A DNA stretch of 64,000 nt from Hydractinia symbiolongicarpus (Eukaryota > Cnidaria > Hydrozoa > Anthoathecata > Hydractiniidae): the NCBI RefSeq assembly GCF_029227915.1, contig NC_079875.1:26794001-26858000 (forward strand), read 5' to 3'. Positions within the stretch are counted from its first letter, which is position 1, and each line of letters begins with the position of its first letter. Positions 1 to 11,104 of this stretch are shown here, in pieces. The notes under the pieces were generated by a model. It worked only from the letters and a program-made list of their open reading frames with translations, did no database searches and was not told where the DNA came from. The position numbers were made by a program, and so were the translations under genes.

Positions 1-365
1 CGATATGATATGGGTTTGTGCGAGAACGTATATGGTGTTTCGCAACATCACACAGAGTATCTGGCTCTCTTTTTCTTGCCCTTCTCCGAACAGTCTAAAA
101 TTATGTGTAACCACAAAGAATATTAACGAGGATCGGATAAGTATTTAGCAGACGGCAAGTAAATTGTCTTAAGTCATACTTAAATAGTATATGCTGACAA
201 ATTATTACTTTAATGTATGGATGTGAAGATGAATATCTTTGACCACTGAAATATGAGTTTAAGAATAATTGTGACAAGGCACTTGAAGGTCTTTCTGAAA
301 TTTGGTAAAATTAGAATTGAAATGTTATTTTTAACAATCTGCCTAAGAAACGACTTCGGTCATAA
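1..365. other. AT-rich flank, no gene seen
   Basis: No convincing coding frame, RNA gene or repeat was recognised here. The stretch ends where the left inverted end of the hAT-like element begins. Confidence 0.5.
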
Positions 366-379
366 AATCATGGTGACCA

Positions 380-474
380 CTGTCCTGGAATGTCCTGGAA
401 TTTAGTTTTTGTCCTGGAATGTCCTGGACTTTCCTTTTTTAGAGATTGTCCTGGAATGTCCTGGAATTTAGTTT
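380..474. repeat. left TGTCCTGGAAT subterminal repeats
   Basis: Six copies of TGTCCTGGA, arranged as three close pairs separated by T-rich spacers. The same motif in the same direction recurs inside the right end (2702-2815). Clustered subterminal motifs in DNA transposons are commonly transposase-binding sites; that role is inferred here. Confidence 0.65.
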
Positions 475-681
475 GAAGGCTGCATATTTAATTTTTAAGG
501 ATCATCAAATTCTTTTTTTCAGGCTTTCTTGCTTGATTTCTAGTTTTATCATTGGTTTAGTATCTACCATGGTATATCTATGTTATATTTCACTTGACCT
601 TACCTAACAATTAAGTTTCTTATAGTTTACTTTTTATTTCTGTTTAGAACTAGACTAAAAGAGATTACTAATGATATAATA

Positions 682-2545
682 ATGCCAAGGAAATCAAATT
701 TTTTAGACGACTGACTAAAAGATCCGAATTACAAGAGCTGGTTTTCCAAAAAAAATGAAGGCTTTGAAAGATGTAAATACTGCTCGAAAGATATTTGCGT
801 CACAAATATGGGCGAAGCAGCTATCAAAAGTCATAAAAAAAGTAAAAAACACACTGAAAGAGAACCTGTTAATTCTTCTGTTCTCCCTTTTGTTACCGGT
901 AACCAAAATGTAACAGATTCTTCCAAGCTAACGTACTCTTCTGAGCCAACATCCTCTGGTAAACCAAGATCCTCAACTAAACCCTGTCAAGGTACTTTAG
1001 ATTCCATGTTTGAGAGAGATCAAATATTATTTGCAGAAATCCGCTGGGCTATGAAGGTGGTCCAGGCTAACTTTTCCCAACGCTCTTGTGATGGACTCAG
1101 TGAACTATTTCATGTGATGTTTCCTGACAGCCAAATAGCAGAAATATTTTCTTGCGGAAGAACCAAATGTGGCTATCTCATTAACCATGGTCTTGCTCCA
1201 TATTTCTTAGAAGTCTTGATGGAAGAAGTCAAGAAATCACCTACATATTCGTTATCCTTTGATGAAAGTTTAAACAAAAAACTACAAAAAGGACAAATGG
1301 ATATTTTGGTCAGATATTGGGATAATGAGAATGATATTTCCATAACAAGGTACATGAACTCTGAATTCATGGGTGGTGCAAATGCAGAGCAAATACTCGA
1401 AACTTTTTTGAATGGGTCCAAATCTCTTGATCCAAAAAGTCTTATGCAAATATCTTCAGATGGACCAAATGTCAACCTAAAGTTTCTTACTTTATTTTCT
1501 GAAAAACGTGATCTTGATGAACTAGCTGGTCTAGTGAATATCGGAACATGTGGCCTGCATACTGTACATGGAAGCTTGAAAAATGGCATCAAGAAGTCTG
1601 GTTGGGAAATGGGAAAGATGCTGAAAGCTATGTCAAAGTTGTTAGATGAATCACCTGCCAGAAGGGATCTGTACGAAAAGTTGACAGAAACAAATATTTA
1701 TCCACTGCCTTATTGTGGTCACAGGTGGTGTGAGAATGAAAACTGTGCAAATCGAGCAGACACCATATGGCCTGAATTTGTGAAGTTCATCAAACATCTA
1801 GATCGTCTTATAAAGTCCAGACAGCCACAGGGGAAATCATTTGCAGTTCTTCAAAAAGCAGTTAAAGATCCCTTGATGCCTACAAAACTCAAGTTGGTTC
1901 TCAAAGCTCATTGATGATGTTGTACCTGAACACCAGGAAAAGTTTCTCTAATTTGAAAAGTTTGATCAAAGGCTAGATACATTCTTTGCCCAGTTTCTAA
2001 AAACAAAAGGTTTTGAGTCTTTATGGAGTATTTTTAAGCTCGTATTCTGGCTGAGTCACGGACAATCTGCTATTGAACGAGGCTTCAAAGCAAATAAAGA
2101 ATTCATTAAAGAGAACCAGTCAGAATGTTCGCTGAAATCATTAAGAGTTCTGCACAATCACATGATTGCAAAAGAAGTGCGAGCACACAACATTCCAATT
2201 ACAAGGGAATTAGTTAAGTCTGTCAAGTGTGCAAGATCGCGTTATGTTGAAATTAATAATGAAAAGAAGAAGTTAAAAGTGGATTCTGGAAAAGCATTGA
2301 AACGAAAGGTTATTTCAACTGAAATTGAAGAAGTGCAAAGGAAAAAACAATTCCTCCACACCAGTATAAACACTCTCATTAAAGATGCTGATGAATTGGC
2401 ATTGAAAGCACACACAAATGCTGACTTTCAAATCCTTATACGATCAAACGATTTACGAATGTTAGCCAACACCAAGAAGGAACAATTTGACGAGTTGGTT
2501 CAGATGGAGCAAGCATTAACACTTCGAAAGGATTCCATTGTTTGA
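682..2545 (+). pseudogene. hAT-like transposase, broken
   Basis: The frame opens at ATG 682 and meets an in-frame TGA at 712. It resumes with a BED-like finger (CKYC then HKKSKKH), followed by an RNase-H-like region with SFDESLNKK, SDGPNVN and the CxxH-type CGLHTVHGSL, then a GHRWCEN block, to a stop at 1914. A frame change and a TAA near 1950 follow. The hAT C-terminal dimerisation signature (SHGQSAIERGF, about 2058) and a lysine-rich helical tail end at 2545. Compared with the relic at 7951-9128, roughly 150-200 residues between the RW block and the C-terminal signature are missing, which indicates an internal deletion. hAT superfamily membership rests on the CxxH and ERGF blocks; the finer family is not assigned. 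Confidence 0.7.
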
Positions 2546-2701
2546 TTTGAAAAGTATTTTGTAGTCTTACGTTGCTATTTTGTTATTGGGGTTAATTTTT
2601 GTTTGGCTAGCTAGTGTTTATTATAGTTCAGAGATTGAATTCTTATGTTGTTACAGCTTTTAGTTTTAAGCTCAAAGAAATACATGACTTTACTTTATTT
2701 G

Positions 2702-2815
2702 TTGTCCTGGATTGTTCTGGAATTTTTTATTTTTTTTCAATTTTGTCCTGAAATGTCCTGGATTTTAATTTAAAATGTCCTGGAAAAAAAGGTAAAATGT
2801 CCTGGAATTTGAAAG
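2702..2815. repeat. right TGTCCTGGAAT subterminal repeats
   Basis: Five or six imperfect copies of TGTCCTGGA or TGTCCTGAA between the transposase stop and the right inverted end, in the same orientation as the left cluster. Confidence 0.6.
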
Positions 2816-2957
2816 TTTTTTTTGAGTAGTCACCATGAAAATCTATGCTCAGTGTAGCAAATCTACTTAATTTTTATTTCGAAATTATGTCTCTTTTGCA
2901 AAACATGTACCGTGTTTCAAGTACGATAAAATTTTTTTTGATTGAAAAGAATGTGTT

Positions 2958-3646
2958 TTAAATTTCATTACTTACCACAACAGAATCTTCAACCTTACTT
3001 TGAAACACTTCTAGAGCTTGTGTTGCATTTGGTTTATCTGAATTGTGAGACCAGCAATTTGAAAGTAAGCAATTAATTTGATTTGCTTCTTCACCATATA
3101 GCTCCTTTAAGTCATTAAGGTTAGGTGTTTGCCCCGGTCCCATGGTGAGTTTAACTTACTTTTACAACTTCGAACAATGTTATGCCTAGGGCGTAAATAT
3201 AAGAATTTGTTGATGCCTCATTACCGCCTTTGATTAGCTCTGGTGAAATATATGCCAATGTTGTGCCTGAAACAGAGATTACACAAAAGTTAATATTAAA
3301 ATTTCAAAATATTTTAATATTTTTATTTTACTTTACGCACCAAGTAATGGGTTTTTCGTTAAAGTAGTAAGTACCGTATCCTTGAAAACGGCAACTTCAC
3401 TAAAATCGTGTTTTATCTTTAATGAGGCATTAGCTGCTTTTAAAATTGCTTTTTTTTTGAGAGCATCTGGAACATTTTTACAGCAGCAGTCTTTTCTCGC
3501 AATGTGTGTTTAAACACTACTGCCGACGACCCTTTTCCAATTATGCCACCAGAAGCGTTCAGTGGTGTGTCAAAAACCTGTTTTATTTGCTCTGTACATG
3601 AAAGGTCAATTTTTTTAAAACTAAATCCGGCCATAATTTTACGCAA
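2958..3646 (-). pseudogene. protein kinase-like gene, internally deleted
   Basis: Read on the minus strand, the first part has a glycine-rich loop (GIIGKGSSAVVF) and the subdomain II lysine (AAVKMFQ). After a one-base frame change in an A run near 3465 it reads ILKAANASLKIKHDFS, resembling the catalytic-loop to DFG region with DFS in place of DFG. A donor (gtgcgt) follows 3341. An acceptor before 3266 opens the exon GTTLAYISPELI, the activation-loop end and APE-type motif. The C-lobe ends with CWSHNSDKPNATQALE (2970-3143), a subdomain XI-like block, but the join needs another frame change. Subdomains III to VIb, including the HRD loop, are absent. It looks like a dead RIPK- or TKL-type kinase fragment rather than a working enzyme. 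Confidence 0.55.
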
Positions 3647-3802
3647 CCATATCTAAAAAAAATAATTCACTATTAGTTAGAACTTACTCATCTTGAGTGG
3701 TAACACTTTTGTCTTATTCCATCCAACATTGAAAGCTTCTCGCGGACAACGAACGCAATCGGTCTTTACGTTTGTGGGGTTACGAAGTTTTGGTCTCAGT
3801 AA

Positions 3803-4321
3803 ATCAAGACAAAATCGCAGTCTAATATTAGCACCTCTGAGCAAGTAAGTCCATTTCTTCAACTGTCCTTGACATCGACTGTACAATCTTTAATAGATAA
3901 CTTTTTGGAGAGCGAAGAATTGTCAGTTGTCAACTCGTACTTCTGTCACTACTGCAATATTTACCAAACTGCAACAGTTAAAGAAGAGGTCGCAGAGTTC
4001 AGTTCAATTTTGGTTCTGCAATTAAAATGCTTTGCCTATAACAAAGGTCTTGTGTCTAAGGTTAGTTCTCCTGTCACAACTTACCCGAGCACTGTTTCTA
4101 TACCTATCACCATAGACAGTGAAGTCTCTTGTCGCAAGCACTACAACTTAAGGGTTGCAATTAACCACTCAGGAAATTTGAACAATGGCCACTATACACT
4201 GTTGCTTATAACCAAATGCATGATAAGTGGTTTTATTGCAACGACAGAGCAGTGGTCTCTTGCAAACAAGGCTTGCTAAGTGGTGTACAACCTTACATCC
4301 TTTTCCTTGAAAAGCTTAGGT
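3803..4321 (+). pseudogene. USP (C19 deubiquitinase) domain, C-terminal part
   Basis: The frame from about 3803 gives SPFLQLSL, a CHYC zinc-ribbon half, LQLKCFAYN, and the His box GNLNNGHYT (His near 4190). A frame change follows; the other frame continues through CNDRAVV to a YILFLEKLR end at about 4321. It aligns with the longer copy at 24,262-25,127. The catalytic Cys part is missing, so this copy cannot encode an active enzyme. The start is not natural: homology simply begins at the truncation point. Confidence 0.7.
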
Positions 4322-4350
4322 AAATTGCAATCAACATCACAACTTCCGGT

Positions 4351-4850
4351 TTATGTCAGCAAGGGGGTTTGACTATTCTACTCGACTTATTACCCTAGTC
4401 AAAAACAAAAAAAAAATAAACAAACAAAGCACAGTCTTATATTTGGAGAGTGACGACTCCACTTCTTACCCCAGTCACACAAGATTGTCCAGAGTAGGAC
4501 AGATGAAAAGGTATGGATGAAAGAAATGTCTAGTTCCTGCTGAAGACTGTTTGCAGACCTCTTTTGTGGTGACTCAACTAGACATTTGGGTACCTTGGTT
4601 CAGGAATATGAGTCGAAACCTTTGTACCCTTTACAGAAGTCCTGTCCTACTCTCTCTGTCTGTTTGTTTGTTCAGTTTTTGTGCTAATCATCTCCTTGGA
4701 AAAAGAAAGAATTGTGTTCTTTTATATGAGCATATTCTTTTGAGGAAACAAAAGAATTTAAGTGTGAAGACTTAACTGGTCGAGTTTATCATTGTGCGCG
4801 CCCTTTGTAATTTTCATTCTTCTCATAAGTAATTCGGCAAAACTCTTACC
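4351..4850 (+). repeat. USP-LINE 3' UTR, copy 1
   Basis: Non-coding LINE tail with a 12-bp perfect inverted repeat, AAATGTCTAGTT / AACTAGACATTT, at 4524-4535 and 4576-4587. Similar tails occur at 25,146-25,690 and 49,252-49,570, and end fragments at 45,238-45,345 and 46,760-46,905. Confidence 0.7.
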
Positions 4851-4920
4851 AGTTGTAGTGTAAGGAGTTATTCGGTATGTGAACAAAAAATCGATTCAGT
4901 TTAACGTTAAGGAGACTTTA

Positions 4921-5060
4921 GACCAATCCATTTGTTGCGGGATGATATGATGCTGACAAAATCTGTCTGGTTCCATTCATTCGAAGAAATTCCTTGAATT
5001 CTTTACTAATAAATGCCGGACGGACCCTTATCTGAAAGACAAATTTCCGGTAATCCATGG
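4921..5060 (-). pseudogene. Ty3/Gypsy integrase core fragment
   Basis: The minus strand encodes FISKEFKEFLRMNGTRQIL followed by SASYHPATNGLV. This matches the end of a retroviral-type integrase core, where EF..F....G......YHP.TNG is conserved. No other domain is joined to it. Two more integrase pieces on the same strand lie at 5568-5874 and 6155-6256, but their order is not collinear, so they are rearranged or come from different copies. Confidence 0.65.
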
Positions 5061-5169
5061 CTAGGAAACACGGAAGAAAATTTACCATTTTAAATATTTT
5101 GAATTGCACCTAACAATGATGTCGATGTTAGTTTTCTGGATTTGCAATAAATTTTTTACACTGAATCTT

Positions 5170-5337
5170 CAGCCACAATTTACTTGCAAAATATTAGCAG
5201 GTTACCTGCAGGTAGTACAAAAGGTTTGCTCAATTAACACAAAAATGTTCAATAAATCAAACTCTACAGTTGAGAACCCCTTCTGTTTGAAAGGATTAAG
5301 TTGATTTAACTATTACTTTTATTCACATGATCAGGAC
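5170..5337. repeat. ~165-bp dispersed repeat, copy A
   Basis: Nearly identical to 7708-7873 in direct orientation. Similarity starts around TGAATCTTCAGCCA and ends at ATCAGGACTT. No coding content, TIR or polyA tail was recognised. Confidence 0.75.
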
Positions 5338-5567
5338 TTTGTCTCAAAATTTTGTAACATTATTGACAAGGTCACTATATTTCGGCTTTCAAGGTTGAAA
5401 CGAAAGACATCAGCTGGCTTTCCGTTACTACTATCTAAAAAAAGCCTTTAGTTCTTTATTGCTAGTTCTATAGCCTCATACATTACATAACTTTATAGTG
5501 GTGGTCCTACGCCATTCTCGCTACTCCCTTTCTTCTTGAGAAATGATTTTCTCGTCATTTTCCACAT

Positions 5568-5874
5568 CTACAGCTTGTCTGTCGTCTTTAATAGCTTTTC
5601 GACTATTTTAACAGGTTGATGGTTGTAACAAGCAATTGCAATGACTTTCTCATCACTTGATTTATCTTCTAAATCTTGTGGTTCGGCGGTGGTTTGTTGT
5701 TTTGGTTGCATAGTTGTTTTCATCGGCGTTGGACAAAAGTCGTTGCATTTCTTTAACAGTTTACAGTGCAGTCTTTTTACTTTTGGTCCATCTCGAATAG
5801 TGAATACCGACACATTAGCATCGATATTTTTTAGTTGTGGAGCTTCTTGCTGCCTGATTGTGCAGGTTACGTAG
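5568..5874 (-). pseudogene. Ty3/Gypsy integrase C-terminal-like fragment
   Basis: An open minus-strand frame runs from about 5874 to 5568. It contains SVFTIRDGPKVKRLHCKLL, resembling the small C-terminal integrase domain of Gypsy elements, where a G..+.LHRN.L motif ends the domain. An unrecognised charged tail (QPKQQTTAEPQDLEDKSSDE) follows. It is plausible as the end of a pol frame that has lost its remainder. Confidence 0.45.
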
Positions 5875-6154
5875 AATAATCTAACACCACTATTTATGTT
5901 GTGAACTCAACCTTTTTGTCATATATTTACTGTTGTATTTGTTATTTCTGACGATTTTATCATTTCCAAGTTCAAAAGCTTGATTCATCAATTGCTTTCA
6001 TTACTCAACAATCTTGTTTCCTATGTTACAAAGAAATCTGCACTTCTGCTCACATTCTTGGTGCTTGTAAAACTGCTTTTTCCCAGGGAAGATATACCTT
6101 CAGACACCATTCTGTACTTACCCACTTAGTAGAAACTTTGAAAAAGTTGATTTT

Positions 6155-6256
6155 TAAACTTCCTTCTGAACCTTCTAAAAAATGCCACAAAATAACCTTC
6201 GAATATGCGTCCACAATTACTAGGAGCATCTTTCCCAAGAAAGGTCTCTCTCCCAC
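6155..6256 (-). pseudogene. Ty3/Gypsy integrase core N-side fragment
   Basis: The minus-strand reading RPFLGKMLLVIVDAYSK matches the start of the integrase catalytic core, including the first catalytic Asp in VDAYSK. The homology fades after about 30 residues. Confidence 0.6.
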
Positions 6257-6259
6257 GAA

Positions 6260-7430
6260 TGGATCAGCGCACGGTTTGTCTAAAACAAAATGTTTTGCAA
6301 TAGTATTTTAAGAATAATTACACTTTCAAAATTCCATGCATGAATATTTTGTTCCGTTTAGAAAAATGGAAAATTTAACTAACAGTCTGGAATAATAAAA
6401 TAGCTATAGATATACCAACATTATATGACATGCTCATGAAGACATTCTTGATATCCATCTTGACATTTTGGGGATCTGTATCGTAAAACCCATCTTGGCT
6501 TCTCATGTTTGTAAAAAGATTGTATGTATCTCCGCATACCTTGATTTATTTCTCACCTTGCTCTTTACCGATAAAATGCATGACTTTCATGCTCAATTAT
6601 GGGTCCACCTCATCTCAGTAAGGGTGTCATCTCTTAGACATTCTCATCCTTGACTGATGACTGTATTCCTTAAATCTGCGAAAGACGTTGTTCGCCAAGT
6701 CTCTTTGCTTACTGTATTAAAATTTTTACACCTATTGATTATGCGTGCAATCGAACCCACCCGCAAACAAATTAAATAAGGATTTTTGATGATCCATATA
6801 GTTTAAGACAAAAATTCAGGAATTGATGCTCTGAAGATGGAGTTTACTTCTATATTAAGAATTTTTTTAAAATATTAACTCATTTTTCATTATACAAGCA
6901 GTATTTATGAAGATTAGTATTGATGAGGGGTCATGAAGATTAGTATTGATGAGGAGTCACGACAAGATTTCTCACTAAAAAGAACAAGTGCAATAATTTA
7001 TGTACTAATATAAGATGAATAACCATATGAATTGCACAATTACTCGTCGCTGATTCTTGCGATGGAGCCGAGAGCAAAAATGATAGAAAGTGTAAATTAA
7101 AAACCAAGTTTGCAGCTAAATTTTAAGTGGATTATTATTAATTCATAATTAGAAAATTCAAAACTTTTCAAGCTATAAAGCGAAATTCCCCTTCAGACAG
7201 TAGCTTCCCATCAAGGTCAGAATAGAAGAAACCAAGTAAAAGTTAGCAACGTGCTAGAATTATTGTCCTAGGACTCAATTAAATTTTCTGTTTTTTACTG
7301 ATAACTCGCAAATTATAATGTAACTGCACTCATATTCATGTGATTACTACTACAAAAAATTTCTATGATCAACTCTGCATTCTTTTTTGACAATAGACTC
7401 TCTCATTTCAAGGGATAATTTTAACCTGTT
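6260..7430. other. AT-rich stretch without recognised genes
   Basis: Nothing coding was recognised. A 27-bp unit (ATGAAGATTAGTATTGATGAGG) is tandemly doubled at 6908-6960. The rest is unique-looking AT-rich sequence. Confidence 0.5.
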
Positions 7431-7431
7431 A

Positions 7432-7588
7432 GATACAAAAAGAATTATTGTTCAGGAACTTTTCACTTCCCCCAGCAGGATAAATGCTAAACTCTTCATC
7501 AATTACAAATTTTATTGGATATTCCTTGACTTGGTGATTATCAAGTTTTGAGGTGCCTGCAATAAGGTCATTTTCAATATCAAAATTG
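7432..7588 (-). other. possible coding exon, unrecognised
   Basis: On the minus strand an AG acceptor (aatcacgcag, near 7589) is followed by about 50 open codons, including KEYPIKFVIDEEFSIYPAGG, to a stop. The composition looks coding, but no family was recognised and no partner exon was found. It may be a transposon relic. Confidence 0.25.
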
Positions 7589-7707
7589 CTGCGTGATTTT
7601 TGTTTTCATATCATTGATCTAATACATGTTTATAGATACCGTAGACTTTTGTAAGTAATACTTCGTAAAAGTTTTTTTGAAAAAAGTCTAATAGGGTGAA
7701 TCTTTAG

Positions 7708-7873
7708 CCATAATTTACTTGCAAAATATTAGCAGGTTACCTGCAGGTAGTACAAAAGGTTTGCTCAATTAACAACAAAATGTTCAATAAATCAAACTCT
7801 ACAGTTGAGAACCCCTTCTGTTTGAAAGGATTAAGTTGATTTAACTATTACTTTTATTCACATCATCAGGACT
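7708..7873. repeat. ~165-bp dispersed repeat, copy B
   Basis: Direct copy of 5170-5337 with only a few differences. It directly precedes the second hAT-like relic. Confidence 0.75.
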
Positions 7874-7950
7874 TACAGATTTAACAGACATGAAAACCTT
7901 TGGTTTCATAGTAACTGCCACAGTTCAACAGACTCAACAACAACAACAAT

Positions 7951-9128
7951 TTGGTAATATTTGATTTAATTCACAGATTTTGCGCCACAAGATGGATTGA
8001 GGACGAGGAAGTAGCAGCAAGAGCAATTGAATTGTGGGACAATGTTGTCAAAGTTATGTCTTATTGGGAGAGTCTTAGCAAAAGCAAACGGCCAAAGTGC
8101 AAATCCTATGATGTTCTACTTATGGTCGCAAAGTTTACCTTTTTCAAGAATGTTGCAACGACCCTGAAATGTTACTTGGTTGCTTTCCAATCAGATAATC
8201 CAATGGTTCCTTTCTTGAGTGATGTACTTGAGGGAATGACTAGAAAAATCATGAACCTTTTTATTTGTAAGGAGGTTATGACTGAAGCGAATACTCCTCG
8301 TAAACTTATTAACATTGATGTTGAAGACGTCCAGAATCGATTGCCAGTTGACATGGTGAACACAGGCACAGCTGTAAAGGCTATCTTGCGGTCAAAAGAC
8401 ATAACAGATAAGGCAATACATCAGTTCCGAAAAGATTGTGTAGCTGATATTGAAGCTACAAGAGAGAAGAACCTTGAAGTATCTTATCGTTCGATGCTCC
8501 TCCTCATTATCACCAGTCAATATGGTACATCATGTGTTGCCTTCTGTGGCAGATTCGGCAAAAGAAGAGGTTGAGAAATTCTTGTCATCGCTCTACGCAA
8601 CCAAGAGTGGATGAATTCCTAAGGCCGTCTTTCAAAGATCAAAAAGCGTTATGGGCCATCTGTAAAGTGATCTTTACATTATCACACAGCCAATCTGCTG
8701 TTGAACGGGGATTTAGTATCAATAAAGAAATGTTGATTGAGAATCTTCAAGAGAAATCTATTGTTAGCGAAAGAGTTGTATATGACCACCTACAATCATC
8801 CAATGTGGATATGCATGAGTATCACTTGAGTAATGGTCTGTTGAAAAGTTGTAAAGCTGCCAGACAAAGATGCGGAACACATCTGGAAGACCAAAAAAGA
8901 AAAGAAATCAACAATGTTAAAAACCATAAGAAAAGATTAATCTCATCCATCAATGCACCGAACACGGATATTGAAAAACTCTGCTACCAAGCTGAGGAAT
9001 CTGAGAACATGGACTTTTTAGTTCATGCAAATGCTTTAAGAAGGAAGGTCACCGAAAAGAAAGCTAACATAGCCGAACTAGATAAAGCTGTGGAGAAGCT
9101 AACTAAGGATCTTCAAAAAGAAAAGTAA
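7951..9128 (+). pseudogene. hAT-like transposase relic, copy 2
   Basis: The frame enters at the RW block (CATRWIEDE, about 7982) and runs through the region deleted from copy 1 (WESLSKSKRPKCKSYDVL and following, up to about 8530). After a +1 frame change it continues with PRVDEFLRPSFKDQKALWAI, the C-terminal SHSQSAVERGFSIN block (about 8680) and a basic coiled tail to 9128. The zinc finger and the first half of the catalytic domain are absent. It is similar to, but clearly diverged from, the transposase at 682-2545, so it is a different family member rather than a duplicate. Confidence 0.7.
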
Positions 9129-9280
9129 CGTCAATGCTCACAGACTCCATATAGGATATTAGTTGATATTTGTTGTTTTTCTAGTCTATTTTTTTCTAAA
9201 GTTCTGATTTTATATGAATATTCTGTATGAATATATATGTTCTTTAAATTTTGACACGATTTTGTTGTTTTTCATCATGT

Positions 9281-9315
9281 AGAAAAAAGTCATGGAAAAG
9301 TCATGGAATTTCTTT
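9281..9315. repeat. GTCATGGAA pair next to hAT relic
   Basis: AAAAGTCATGGAAAAGTCATGGAATTT follows the second relic at a position like that of the TGTCCTGGAA cluster after copy 1. It is probably the remaining right-end subterminal repeat of this element. Confidence 0.5.
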
Positions 9316-9349
9316 TACCAAATTCTGTGGATGGTAGACAATTTTGCCG

Positions 9350-9962
9350 GAAAATTACGTAATTGTCACGTGACTTTTTCGCCCCGAGAATGGGAAAACC
9401 AGATTGCAATGTCATCCGCAAATTGTGTCTGGATCACTTATGTTGTTGGGATAGGGAGGTAATTAACAAATAATCTATATAAGATAGGGCTCAAACGGCT
9501 TCCTTGGGGAACTCCAAAGTTGAGATGGAATGCCATACCCCATCAACTACTATCCTGATTCCTCTATTTGTTAGGAAACTTTTTATCCAAAACAGAGTTT
9601 TTTTTTGTTGATATTCATTTTTTGAAGGTTCCAGATGAGTCCGCTATGCCACACTCTGTCAAAGGCTTTCTCTACATCCAAAAAGATGTCCGTGGTGGTT
9701 CTGTTTCTATTAAAACTTTCTGTTACAAATTGACTAAGTCTGAATATCTGATAATGTCATTTATCATGTTTACTATTTCCTTGCGGGAAATGTTTTCTTC
9801 CCTGTTTCTGCATAAAAGATTGGTGATTTGCTTCAACCAAAAAATTAAAACCCTGAAGTAGACCAAAAGCCCTGGAGTATTTTCAGCGTTCCTGCGAGTC
9901 AGCACCCTCGTTAACCAAATTTTAAATCCGAAATAGAAGTTTGCATGAATTAAAGTTACCAT
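9350..9962 (-). pseudogene. Jockey/CR1-like non-LTR RT fragment
   Basis: Minus-strand reading with several frame changes gives REENISRKEIVNMINDI, then DVEKAFDRVWHSGLIWNL (RT motif 3/A, about 9650-9700), then GVPQGSRLSPILYRLF (motif 4/B, about 9500), then QFADDIAIWFSH (motif C catalytic FADD, about 9405). The order and spacing are those of an APE-class LINE reverse transcriptase. Both ends are lost and it cannot be functional. Confidence 0.7.
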
Positions 9963-9964
9963 TT

Positions 9965-11095
9965 AAGGTTCTAGCCATGGCTGATGATTTTTCTCAAAAT
10001 TTAGGCTAGCCCGGCTTTAGGATAGCACTCTTTCGACTAATGTATACCACGGAATGTCCCAGCATCCAAGTTTTCCTTTTCCCAAGATTTTTTAATATCA
10101 GTTTTATTTCTTTTTTTTTGGTTTCGCTTTCCTTCTCCTTCAATTTTGAATTTGATATTTTAGTCAGAACTTTTGTGAATGGCGTGTCATAAATTTTATC
10201 CCACTCAATGGTCTATACTTCTTGAAATAGACTTGGCGGCCACTTTCATGCGAGGAAGTGCTTTGTTCAATTTTGGAGTTGTATTTGTCACATTTTGTAA
10301 TCGTGTTTTTATTGTATTATTTATATTGAAAACTGGGGTAGTTTTTGGAGTAGTAGTATTTGGAGTATTGTGAACAGCTTGTTGTGGTGTAATACATTCT
10401 TTATCAACAAAATGTCTTTTCTTTCTATGTCAAGACATTGATGGAGTGTATGTTTTCTTTGTAAGGAGTTATCCCCCTAAATTTTCAACAAATTTCAAAA
10501 ATTGGAAAAAACATTTTAAGGTACGGTTAATCCCTCCTCAATCGTTTTCTGCTCTTAGAAAGTCATAACAATGGTAAGTAATATTATTATTAATTACCTG
10601 AAGATGTAAAGTTTTATTTACGAAAAGCTTCGTGTATTTTATTGTAAATTTTATATGTTCTTTTATAAAATAATCCTTTTATGGCGAAGAAAACAATTTT
10701 AAACATAACAATGGGTAATAACATGTTCATTTAGCAACGCCTTAGCAACGGACTTTTGCCTATAAATCCCAAGAACTTTTCATATTCCTCTGGATGTTTT
10801 TGGCAAAAAACGCTAGATTTGGGTACGAGGTTGTCCAACGATCTAAATTTTCCTAAAAAGGTGGACTGTTGAGGGTAAAAATATGATTGAACGAGCCAAT
10901 AAACATGAGATTATCAATTTTCCTCTTCTACAGTTTATGCAACCATGGGAGAACTTGTAGAAAGAAATATAGAACAAAAACCTTCAAAAAAAGAAAAGGA
11001 TTTCATGGGCGTGTATAAATATTGTATATACAGATAATAATAGTATAAATTGGATGGGAATGTGAATGTTATAACGACACTTTGAATACGACTGT
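9965..11095. other. no gene recognised
   Basis: Roughly 1.1 kb of AT-rich DNA with scattered stops in all frames. Short open frames here lack motifs or splice context. Confidence 0.45.
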
Positions 11096-11104
11096 CTCCC
11101 CAGA

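Larger units (their letters stand above)
369..2837 (+). mobile_element. hAT-like DNA transposon, degenerate copy 1
   Basis: The transposase relic is enclosed by short inverted ends. CATGGTGACCACT at the left (369) matches the reverse complement of AGTAGTCACCATG at the right (about 2825-2837). Just inside each end lies a cluster of a TGTCCTGGAAT motif, in the same orientation at both ends. hAT elements have short TIRs and 8-bp target duplications; I could not find a clean duplication here, so the exact borders are uncertain. The copy is non-autonomous in its present state because its transposase is broken and internally deleted. A second relic of the same broad group lies at 7951-9313. Confidence 0.6.
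3803..4850 (+). mobile_element. 5'-truncated USP-bearing LINE, 3' end copy 1
   Basis: The segment holds the C-terminal part of a USP domain followed by about 500 bp of 3' UTR. The UTR aligns by eye with those after 25,127 and at 49,250-49,570. Shared landmarks are GTCAGCAAGGGGGTTTGAC, GAGTGACGACTCCACTT, the hairpin flanked by AAATGTCTAG and CTAGACATTT (4524-4587), and the GAATTGTGTTC...CCTTTGTAA end near 4815. Loss of the 5' part is typical of target-primed LINE insertion. Confidence 0.7.

Noticed and set aside
3677-3886. Minus-strand open frame MYSRCQGQLKKW...
   Set aside because: It is antisense to the USP relic over its first part and has no motif.
5170-7873. The two 165-bp repeats as LTRs of a Gypsy element
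   Set aside because: They lack TG...CA ends, the integrase pieces between them are out of order and partly lie outside the pair, and no primer-binding site was seen.
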